From Deltaproteobacteria bacterium (GTDB lineage Bacteria; Desulfobacterota; Deferrisomatia; Deferrisomatales; JACRMM01), in assembly GCA_016214985.1 (NCBI GenBank), contig JACRMM010000030.1:186001-250000 (forward strand): a DNA stretch of 64,000 nt, read 5' to 3'. A program made the translations under genes and the position numbers. Below the pieces are notes generated by a model that was not told where the DNA came from, did not search any database, and saw nothing but the letters and a program-made list of their open reading frames with translations. This document shows positions 33,230 through 40,208 of this stretch, piece by piece. Each line of letters begins with the position of its first letter. The stretch's first letter is position 1.

Positions 33230-35281
33230 CTACTGCGCGGCCACGGGGCCTGCCACGTGACCACGATCGAAGAAATCGGCCGCCTGGGCCTGCGCTGCCG
33301 CCGAGGCCTGCGCCTGCACCGTGGCGTCGTAGCGCGTCGGCTCCTCGTACCAGGGTTCTTCCAACGGGTCGAAGATCGGGGCGAGGGTGAAGAAGTGAAT
33401 CACCGGGTCCGCCGCGGTGCCATACCGGTAGGCACCAGGTTCGGTGCTCGGGGCGGCGAAGGGAGGCGGCACGGAGGTGACGGAGTCGATGCCGATCGAG
33501 GCGAGGAATGTGAAGCTCGAAGCCTCGCTCACGATCGGGTCCCCGTGGGCCGTGACCGCCATGAGCTTGTCCGTCGAGTTGCCCCCGATGCCGCTATACA
33601 TGGAGTCGGTGGGGTCCAAGAGCCACTGAGCGAGGTTGAGGAACACATAGTAGGACGTGGTCCCCTTCGTGTATCCGAGGCTCTCGACGAGTCCACGGAT
33701 GTCGGTCCGGCGAGTCTCGTCGACGATGTTCGCGATCTGGCCGCCCGGGCTCACGAGGTGCAAGAGAGCGGGGCGCTCTTCCTGGGAGAGGAACACCGAG
33801 CCGATCAGCGAGCCGAGGGACTGCGAGGCGAAGCGCATATCCTCGGGGTCATTCGACACTTCCGCCGTCCCGTCGCCCTCGAAGTCGAGCGCCCCTGCTT
33901 CCAGAACGTCAAAGGTCTCCCAGAGATCGACGGCCGCCTGGTAGAAGTTTGCCCGATCCTGAAGGAGGTTGGCCGTGAAGAAGCCCGTGCCTCGCTCCCC
34001 GTGGAGCGGCGCATCGATGGCGAGCACCGCGAAGCCCTTGGCTGCGAAGGCGTTGGCCGTGAGGAGGGCGTCGAACTTGTCGCGGGTGATGCCGTGCTGG
34101 AAGACGACGACCGGGTGCGGCAACGTCCCGCCCTTTGGCGTCACGAGTAGGAAGGGGACCGGTACGGCCACGGGCGTCGGCAATCCGAGAGTCGCAAAAC
34201 TCGCGCTCTGGAAGCGGCCGAAGTAAACTTTGTCGATTGAGCTCGAGGCGTATTGGAGTGTGTAGCCCACACGCTGGGTCACGTCGCCGGTGGGGTCCTG
34301 GGCCGCGAGGTCGGTGTATAGCTGCAGCATCGTCACGCCGGTTGCGTGGCCGTCGGAGGTCGACTCGCCCCCGTCGGTGAGCCATTCGAGGTCGTTCTTG
34401 TCGTCGGTCCATGCGAAGTGCGAACCGAGCTTGAGGGCCGCCGTTCGGGCCGAGAAGTCGGCGTAGGGCAGGGGAGGCGGCACGGTGCCGGGGGCCGCGA
34501 GATCGAGGGTCAGGTCCGCGGTGTGGAAGGTCCACAGGAGCAGGACGTCGTCTCGGCTCCAAGGGGTGCCCAGCACGGCCCCCGTGGCCTGCGCGAGCCC
34601 GTCGAAGAGGCCGCCGGGCGCGTTGAACTTGGCGCGCAGAGCCTCGAACTTCACAAACGGCGAGTCCGCCGGGAAGGGCGTCGTCTCCTTCAGGGCGCTC
34701 ATGCTAAAGCTCGGGTGCACGTCGAACCCGGCCGCGTCCTTCAGCCCCATCTTGACGGCCACTCCGTAGAACGCCCCCGGGGTGAACGGCGTGTTGGGCA
34801 GGAGCTTCACCACGGTGTGCGGGGTGGACGGGTCCGCGTCGGCGATGTGGTCAGAGATCACCTGGAAGCTGGCCTGGGTGCGGGGCAGTTCCCGGCCGTC
34901 GAGCCGGAACACGAAGGCCTGGAGCGTGCTCGCGTCGACCGAGCCGGTCAGCGGAACGGTCAGGAACATGTTGGGCGAAAGGCCGAGGAGCTTCTGCGCG
35001 TTGATCACCAGCGCGAGCGGAGCCAGGGCGCCCTCGGCGGGCAGTTGAATGGCCGGGTCGGCCGGTTCCTCGTCGGCCGACCAAACGACGTCGTTGGGCA
35101 TGGGCATCACCTGGATTCCGGGCTCGAACTCCGCGAACACGCGGTCCGTGCCATCCTCGGTCTTGTACGGGTCTTGCCCCAGCGTGTCAGTGTTGTCGTT
35201 GCCGTTGGCGCAGGCCCCCAGCAGCAGAGCGAGGCCCGCGAGCACCGTCGCGGCGCCGAGAACGCGAAAGCGAACTCTCAT
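33230..35281 (-). CDS. Outer-surface lipase/alpha-beta hydrolase lipoprotein (VolA/Pla-1/cef-like)
   Basis: 683-residue exported lipoprotein resembling the VolA/Pla-1/cef lysophospholipases that release fatty acids at the cell surface. The ATG at 35281 follows AAGGAGGAAGTC and starts a lipoprotein signal ending LLLGAC. The N-terminal half is Ig-like (LTVPLTGSVDASTLQAFVF); the C-terminal half is an alpha/beta hydrolase with PVVVFQHGITRD, IDAPLHGERG and a nucleophile elbow SQSLGS (a variant of GxSxG). It lies 67 bp behind fadL in the same orientation, matching a lipase-plus-porin strategy for exogenous lipids. A hairpin terminator follows it directly. Confidence 0.82.
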   Translation of the reverse strand: MRVRFRVLGAATVLAGLALLLGACANGNDNTDTLGQDPYKTEDGTDRVFAEFEPGIQVMPMPNDVVWSADEEPADPAIQLPAEGALAPLALVINAQKLLGLSPNMFLTVPLTGSVDASTLQAFVFRLDGRELPRTQASFQVISDHIADADPSTPHTVVKLLPNTPFTPGAFYGVAVKMGLKDAAGFDVHPSFSMSALKETTPFPADSPFVKFEALRAKFNAPGGLFDGLAQATGAVLGTPWSRDDVLLLWTFHTADLTLDLAAPGTVPPPLPYADFSARTAALKLGSHFAWTDDKNDLEWLTDGGESTSDGHATGVTMLQLYTDLAAQDPTGDVTQRVGYTLQYASSSIDKVYFGRFQSASFATLGLPTPVAVPVPFLLVTPKGGTLPHPVVVFQHGITRDKFDALLTANAFAAKGFAVLAIDAPLHGERGTGFFTANLLQDRANFYQAAVDLWETFDVLEAGALDFEGDGTAEVSNDPEDMRFASQSLGSLIGSVFLSQEERPALLHLVSPGGQIANIVDETRRTDIRGLVESLGYTKGTTSYYVFLNLAQWLLDPTDSMYSGIGGNSTDKLMAVTAHGDPIVSEASSFTFLASIGIDSVTSVPPPFAAPSTEPGAYRYGTAADPVIHFFTLAPIFDPLEEPWYEEPTRYDATVQAQASAAAQAQAADFFDRGHVAGPVAAQ

Positions 35282-35348
35282 GACTTCCTCCTTGGGACGG
35301 CGCGACGGTCCGCGCGGTTGATCGTGGATCGGATCGGCACGGGTCTTC

Positions 35349-36701
35349 CTACCATCGGTACGCAATCTGGGCGCTGAAGATGTCGGCGGAGTTCGTGAAC
35401 GTGCCCTTCAGGCCGCCGCGGCTGGCGTCCTCACCCACCGGGTCCTTGTTGATCTTGGCGTCGTCCACGAACAGGTGCGCGTAGCCGACGTCGACGGAGA
35501 GCCGATCGGTGGCCTGGTAGCCGGTACCGAAGGAGAGCCAGTACCGGTCGTTGTCCGGCAGGCGCGGCGTCCGGTACTTGGAGTTGGGCACCGGGGTCTG
35601 ATCGTAGGCGAGCCCCGTGCGCAGCGCCCAGGCGGGCAGGGGGTTGTAGGTGGCGCCCACGGCGACCCGCCACGCGTCGTCCCACTTCTCGGTGGTGACC
35701 GAGGGATCCTGCTCTGGATTGTCGAACTCGATCTTCAGCTCGTCGAACGTGGACCAGTGGGTCCAGGTCACGTCGGCCATCACGGCCAACTTTGGATCGT
35801 AGCGGTGATAGAGGCTCAGGGAGACCGTGTCGGGGAGGTTGATGTCGCCGTTGGCGTCGGTCTTCTGAAACTTGCTGCTGCCCGCGGCGTCCAGGATCGC
35901 CTGGATCTTGGCCGGGACGTCGAACTTTGCGTCACCCTCCAGCTTCTGCTTGACCTGAGAGCGGTAGTGCAGCCCTGCCCGCGTGTTCTCGGTGAACTCC
36001 CACAGCAGACCCACGTTGAAGCCGTAGGCCCAGTCGTCGGCGTTGAGCGTCGCCTTGCCGTCGTCGCGCTGGGTCCTGTCTCCCACGGCCGCCAGCGCGG
36101 TCCCGAAATCGACGGCCTGGCTCAGCTCGGCCTTCATGTACATGGCGCTGACTCCCGCGCCGATGCTCAGGTTGCGGGTGATTTTGTAGGCGGCGGAGGG
36201 ATTAATGTTGATGGTGAGGACGTCGGACTTCAGGGCGTGGTACCGGCCGACCCAGCCTTTGTCCCAGTCCGTGACCAGCCCGAAGGGGGCGTTGACGCCG
36301 AGGCCGAAGGCCCAGCCGTTGTCCAGGGTCGCCGAGTAGTACCCGTTCGGAACCAGCCCGAACGTTCCCCCGTCGCCCCCATTGTCGCCCGTGAGCCCCT
36401 CGTCGGTGATGTCGGTCAGTTGATGCGTGGAGCCCTTGTTCTTGAACACGAAGCTCGTGACGATGGCGTGGCCCCCGGCGATGGCCTGCTGCCCCTTGAG
36501 GCGGGTGAGGCCGGCCGGGTTGAAGAAGAGGGTGGAGGCGTCTTCGGCAGAGGCGGCTCCGCCGGCAAAGGCGTTTCCGATTCCGGTCACGCTCTGCTCG
36601 ATGATGGCGAAACCGGCGCCCGAGGCGGCGCCTGAGCAACAGACGAGGGCCGAGACTGCCGAGAGGGTGGCAAACCACGTCTTTCGTCGGGGTCTTGTCA
36701 T
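35349..36701 (-). CDS. fadL: FadL-family long-chain fatty acid outer-membrane transporter
   Basis: 450-residue outer-membrane barrel that takes up hydrophobic substrates. The ATG at 36701 follows AAAGGAGGACCGG and begins a signal peptide (SAVSALVCCSGAASGAGFAI). The hatch-domain motif ITGIGNAFAG-like (VTGIGNAFAGGAA), the NPAGLTRLKGQ element, GLGVNAPFGLVTDW and the C-terminal aromatic strand ending AQIAYRW are diagnostic. It sits between the fad operon and a surface lipase, so substrate flow is probably lipid, fatty acid, then beta-oxidation. A 20-bp palindrome upstream (36872-36891) is a likely operator. Confidence 0.92.
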   Translation of the reverse strand: MTRPRRKTWFATLSAVSALVCCSGAASGAGFAIIEQSVTGIGNAFAGGAASAEDASTLFFNPAGLTRLKGQQAIAGGHAIVTSFVFKNKGSTHQLTDITDEGLTGDNGGDGGTFGLVPNGYYSATLDNGWAFGLGVNAPFGLVTDWDKGWVGRYHALKSDVLTININPSAAYKITRNLSIGAGVSAMYMKAELSQAVDFGTALAAVGDRTQRDDGKATLNADDWAYGFNVGLLWEFTENTRAGLHYRSQVKQKLEGDAKFDVPAKIQAILDAAGSSKFQKTDANGDINLPDTVSLSLYHRYDPKLAVMADVTWTHWSTFDELKIEFDNPEQDPSVTTEKWDDAWRVAVGATYNPLPAWALRTGLAYDQTPVPNSKYRTPRLPDNDRYWLSFGTGYQATDRLSVDVGYAHLFVDDAKINKDPVGEDASRGGLKGTFTNSADIFSAQIAYRW

Positions 36702-36871
36702 CCGGTCCTCCTTTGTGTGTGTGCGTTGTCCGAGCGTGCAAGGGCCGCGTATCAATTGCCGCCTCAGCGGCGAATCGGCGTCTCCTCCTCGAAGAGCCGT
36801 GTACAAATCAATGGGTACTGGTCCATCTGCTGTTGGGTCGGTGTGGCTCGCCGGTCGTCTTTGGTTCAAGT

Positions 36872-36891
36872 TTTGATTGGTTCCAATCAAA
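36872..36891. promoter_or_regulatory. 20-bp palindrome upstream of fadL (putative operator)
   Basis: TTTGATTGG-TT-CCAATCAAA: two perfect 9-bp arms around 2 bp, in an AT-rich island of an otherwise GC-rich 312-bp gap. It lies 171 bp before the fadL ATG. It differs from the FadR box at 45060, so a separate regulator is expected. No clear promoter was found between it and fadL. Confidence 0.55.
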
Positions 36892-36954
36892 CAGGATCTG
36901 AGACTGAGTCCAGAGCGGCCACTACTAACAATGTTTGCCCGCAGGCTACTTACC

Positions 36955-37005
36955 AAAAAAAAAGGGGCCTGGCTAGGGCGGAGCGGCCTTGTGGCCGCCC
37001 CGCCC
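36955..37005 (-). terminator. Terminator at the end of the fad operon
   Basis: Minus-strand hairpin GGGCGGGGCGGCC / GGCCGCTCCGCCC (13 bp, one mismatch) with a 4-nt loop, then a 12-nt gap and nine Ts (36963-36955). It begins 8 bp after the fadE stop. Confidence 0.75.
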
Positions 37006-37013
37006 GTTAACTT

Positions 37014-38789
37014 TTACAGAACGATCCGCTCCGCCTCCACCAGCCGGCCGGCAATCTGGTCGCGCAGCGCCGCCGTGTTGGCCGGTGTGCGGCGCGCCAA
37101 GCGGCGCAGCGCCGCGAGCATGGTGGCCAGCGTGTCTCCCTCCTCCATGGCGGCCACGGCCTCGCGCGCGAACCCTTCGGCTCGCGACATGGCTGCCTCG
37201 CAGGCGATGCGGGCCGCGGCGAGCGGCAACGCGGCGGCCGCCTCGCCGCGGCGGGCCGCGTCTTTGAGGGCCCGGAGAACCGTCGACTCGGCGGCGTAGG
37301 TGTTCGTGATGAGGTCGGCCGTTCGCGCCAGGATCATCTGCTGATCCGCCAGACCCTTGCCGTACTTCTGCGCGGCCACGCCGGCCACGAAGAGGCACGT
37401 CTTCTTGAGGTTCGCGACGAGTTTTTTCTCGGCGGCCAGAAGGCTGAAGTCCTCCTCGAGGTCGAAGCTCGGTATGCCCATGAGCTCTTCCTGCAAGGCC
37501 TTGGCGGCCTGGAAGAGAGGGATCTCGCCCTTCGTCGCCTTTCGGAGGAGCATTCCAGGGATCAGCAGGCGATTGACCTCGTTCGTGCCTTCGAAGATCC
37601 GGTTGATCCGGCTGTCACGGTAGTAGCGCTCGGCCGGGTACTCGGCGCAGTACCCGTACCCGCCATACACCTGCACGGCCTCGTCGACGACGTAATCGAG
37701 CGCCTCGCTCCCGAGGATCTTCACCATGGCGCACTCCACGCTGTACTCCTCGATGGACTGGAGCGCCGCCTCGCCGTGCGCTCCGCCGCCGGCCCGGAGC
37801 AATGCGTCGATCATGCCGACGGTGCGGTACGACGACGCCTCGGCCACGTAAGTCCGCACGAGCATCTCCGCGAGCTTCTCACGGATCAGCCCGAAGTCGG
37901 CCAGACGCTTGCCGAACTGCTTTCGCTCCAGGGCGTAGGACAGGGCGCCCTGGATGGCGTTCTTGCTGGCGCCGGCGCAGGCCGCGCCGAGCTTGAACCG
38001 GCCGATGTTGAGGACGTTGAAGGCGATCTTGTGGCCCTGCCCGATTGCGCCCAGCACGTTGCCCACCGGCACCCGGGCCTCGTCGAGGATGACCGTGGTG
38101 GTGGAAGACCCGCGGATCCCCATCTTGTGCTCTTCGGCGCCGATGGAGAGGCCCGGGGTGCTCTTGTCCAGGAAGAAGCCCGTGAACTGCTCTCCGTCGA
38201 TCTTGGCGAAGACCGTAAAGCAATCCGCGATGCCCCCGTTCGTGATGAACTGCTTGGTGCCGTTGAGGATGTAGTGGGTGCCGTCGGCCGAGAGCACCGC
38301 CTTCGCGCGGCCGGACAGGGCGTCGGAGCCGGCTGTGGGCTCGGTGAGGGCGTAGCAGGCGATGGTCGTGCCGTCCGCGATGCCGGGAAGGTACTTCGCC
38401 TTGAGCTCCGGCGTCCCGTAGTAGACCAGCGGCAGGGTTCCGATGCCGGTGTGGGCGCCGTACATGACCGAGAAGGAGCCCTGGCCGGACATGTTCTCCG
38501 CGATCAGCGCGCTGGAGGCCTTGTCGAGGCCCAGGCCGCCAAACTCCTCGGGGATGTCGGCCATGAGGAGCCCGAGCTCGCCGGCCTTCTTGAAGAGGGC
38601 CTTGGTGACCGCAAAATCCTTCTCCTCGATCCGATCGGACAGCGGAAGCACCTCGTTCTCGACGAAGTCTCGCGCGGTCTTTGCGTACATGAGCTGCTCG
38701 GACGTGAGGTCCTCCGGGGTGAAGACCTCCTCGGGCGTGGTCTCTCGCACCAGAAAGCTGCCGCCTTTGACGTAGGATGCTTCGGACAT
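37014..38789 (-). CDS. fadE: Acyl-CoA dehydrogenase, FadE of fadNAE type
   Basis: FAD enzyme for the first step of beta-oxidation. 591 residues: a standard dehydrogenase core (CYALTEPTAGSDA, FITNGGIAD, MGIRGSSTTTVIL, ERKQFGKRLADF, YGGYGYCAEYPAERYYRD) with the catalytic glutamate in RIFEGTNEVNR, plus about 180 residues of helical C-terminal extension as in very-long-chain enzymes. Length and neighbours match Bacillus FadE (about 594 aa), the last gene of fadNAE. ATG 38789 follows AAGGAGTG. The spacer to fadA is filled with 7-bp-phased repeats. Confidence 0.93.
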   Translation of the reverse strand: MSEASYVKGGSFLVRETTPEEVFTPEDLTSEQLMYAKTARDFVENEVLPLSDRIEEKDFAVTKALFKKAGELGLLMADIPEEFGGLGLDKASSALIAENMSGQGSFSVMYGAHTGIGTLPLVYYGTPELKAKYLPGIADGTTIACYALTEPTAGSDALSGRAKAVLSADGTHYILNGTKQFITNGGIADCFTVFAKIDGEQFTGFFLDKSTPGLSIGAEEHKMGIRGSSTTTVILDEARVPVGNVLGAIGQGHKIAFNVLNIGRFKLGAACAGASKNAIQGALSYALERKQFGKRLADFGLIREKLAEMLVRTYVAEASSYRTVGMIDALLRAGGGAHGEAALQSIEEYSVECAMVKILGSEALDYVVDEAVQVYGGYGYCAEYPAERYYRDSRINRIFEGTNEVNRLLIPGMLLRKATKGEIPLFQAAKALQEELMGIPSFDLEEDFSLLAAEKKLVANLKKTCLFVAGVAAQKYGKGLADQQMILARTADLITNTYAAESTVLRALKDAARRGEAAAALPLAAARIACEAAMSRAEGFAREAVAAMEEGDTLATMLAALRRLARRTPANTAALRDQIAGRLVEAERIVL

Positions 38790-38802
38790 GGGAACACTCC
38801 TT

Positions 38803-38875
38803 GTCAGTGGTCAGTGGACAATGCATGGTTGTTGGTCCTTGGTTCTAAACCAATGACCAAGAACGAATAACTAAG
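38803..38875. repeat. Heptamer-phased imperfect repeats between fadA and fadE
   Basis: Reads in 7-bp steps: GTCAGTG, GTCAGTG, GACAATG, CATGGTT, GTTGGTC, CTTGGTT, then CTA, then AACCAAT, GACCAAG, AACGAAT, AACTAAG. The second half is a near-inverse of the first (GGTCCTTGGTT against GGTCATTGGTT), so the RNA can fold. The repeat reaches into the fadA stop codon. Confidence 0.7.
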
Positions 38876-40058
38876 AACCCGTGAGATTTTCAAAGATCCC
38901 GGCTGCCCCCATGCCCCCGCCGATGCACATGCTGACCAGACCGTAGCGCGCCTTCCGGCGCGGCATCTCGTGCAGGAGCGTGGCCGTGAGCTTTGCGCCT
39001 GTGCAGCCGAGCGGATGGCCGAGGGCGATGGCGCCGCCGTTGACGTTCGTGATCGCAGGGTCGAGCCCCAGGGTGCGGATCACGGCCAGGGACTGAGAGG
39101 CAAAGGCCTCGTTGAGCTCGATCAGGCCCAGGTCGGCGAGGGTCAGGCCGGCAATCTTGAGCGCCTTGGGGATGGCCGCGATAGGCCCGATGCCCATGAC
39201 GCCTGGGCCCACACCGGCGACCGCGAAGGATACGAACCGGGCGAGGGGCTTGAGGCCGAGCGCCGCCGCCGTCTCCGCGCTCAGTATGACCGAGACCGCG
39301 GCCGCGTCGCTCATCTGGGAGGAGTTGCCGGCCGTGACCGAGCCGCCCTGCTTGAAGGCGGGCTTCAGTTTGGCCAGTCCGGCCAGGGTCGTATCGGCCC
39401 GCGGCCCTTCGTCGGCCCGGTGGACCGAGGTGGACGTCTCGACCTTGCCGTTCTTCCCGGCCAGGGCGCGTGTGACTTCCACGGGGACGAGCTCCTCGTC
39501 GAAGCGGCCGGCCGCCTGGGCGGCGACCGCCCGCCGGTGGCTCTCGGCCGCGAAGGCGTCTTGGTCCTCCCTCGAGACGTGGTACTGATCGGCGACGTTC
39601 TCTGCGGTGATGCCCATGGATACGTAGGTGTCCGGGTTGGTCTGCACGAGGTCCGGGTTGGCCATGATCTTGTTTCCGGTCATGGGTACCCGCGTCATGG
39701 ACTCCACGCCGCCGGCCAGGACCACGTTGGCCATGCCGGACAGGACGGCCTGGGCGGCAAGGGCGATGGTTTGCAGCCCGGAGGAGCAGAACCGGTTCAC
39801 GGTCTGGCCCGGCACCGACTCGGGCAGGCCCGCCCGGAGGCTCGCGACCCTGCCCACGTTGAGGCCTTGCTCCGCCTCGGGGAAGGCGCAGCCGAGGATC
39901 ACGTCGTCGATCTGGGCCGGGTCGAGGCCCGGCGTGCGCGCAACGGCGGCTCGCAGGGCCGCGGCGGCCAGGTCGTCGGGGCGCGCGTTGGCGAGGGCCC
40001 CCTTGAACGCCTTGCCCACGGGCGTGCGAACGCTGGTGACGATGACGGCTTCACGCAT
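38871..40058 (-). CDS. fadA: Acetyl-CoA C-acyltransferase (3-ketoacyl-CoA thiolase)
   Basis: Last step of beta-oxidation: thiolytic cleavage of 3-ketoacyl-CoA. The 395-residue chain has the acyl-accepting cysteine in [12 protein letters not shown], the His in [15 protein letters not shown] and the deprotonating cysteine in [15 protein letters not shown], plus [16 protein letters not shown] 40058 follows AAAGGAGACC. Length matches Bacillus FadA (391 aa), middle gene of fadNAE. Spacers on both sides contain 7-bp-phased micro-repeats. Confidence 0.95.
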   Translation of the reverse strand: MREAVIVTSVRTPVGKAFKGALANARPDDLAAAALRAAVARTPGLDPAQIDDVILGCAFPEAEQGLNVGRVASLRAGLPESVPGQTVNRFCSSGLQTIALAAQAVLSGMANVVLAGGVESMTRVPMTGNKIMANPDLVQTNPDTYVSMGITAENVADQYHVSREDQDAFAAESHRRAVAAQAAGRFDEELVPVEVTRALAGKNGKVETSTSVHRADEGPRADTTLAGLAKLKPAFKQGGSVTAGNSSQMSDAAAVSVILSAETAAALGLKPLARFVSFAVAGVGPGVMGIGPIAAIPKALKIAGLTLADLGLIELNEAFASQSLAVIRTLGLDPAITNVNGGAIALGHPLGCTGAKLTATLLHEMPRRKARYGLVSMCIGGGMGAAGIFENLTGS

Positions 40059-40073
40059 GAAAGGTCTCCTTTG

Positions 40074-40208
40074 AGCGGTCAGCGGTCAGCTTTCAGCGGT
40101 CTGCTGGAAACGCAGACCCAAAGACCGTGACGCTGGACCGCGAATATCGTTCTCGTACGTCGGCGTTGTTTCCGTCTTCTTCGCTGACAGCTGAGCGCTG
40201 ACAGCTAG
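40074..40208. repeat. Heptamer-phased repeats between fadN and fadA
   Basis: At 40074-40101 AGCGGTC, AGCGGTC, AGCTTTC, AGCGGTC; about 80 bp further, at 40183-40208, GCTGAC, AGCTGAG, CGCTGAC, AGCTAG. The two blocks are roughly reverse complements, so they could form a long stem-loop in the operon mRNA. The second block contains the fadN stop codon. Confidence 0.7.
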
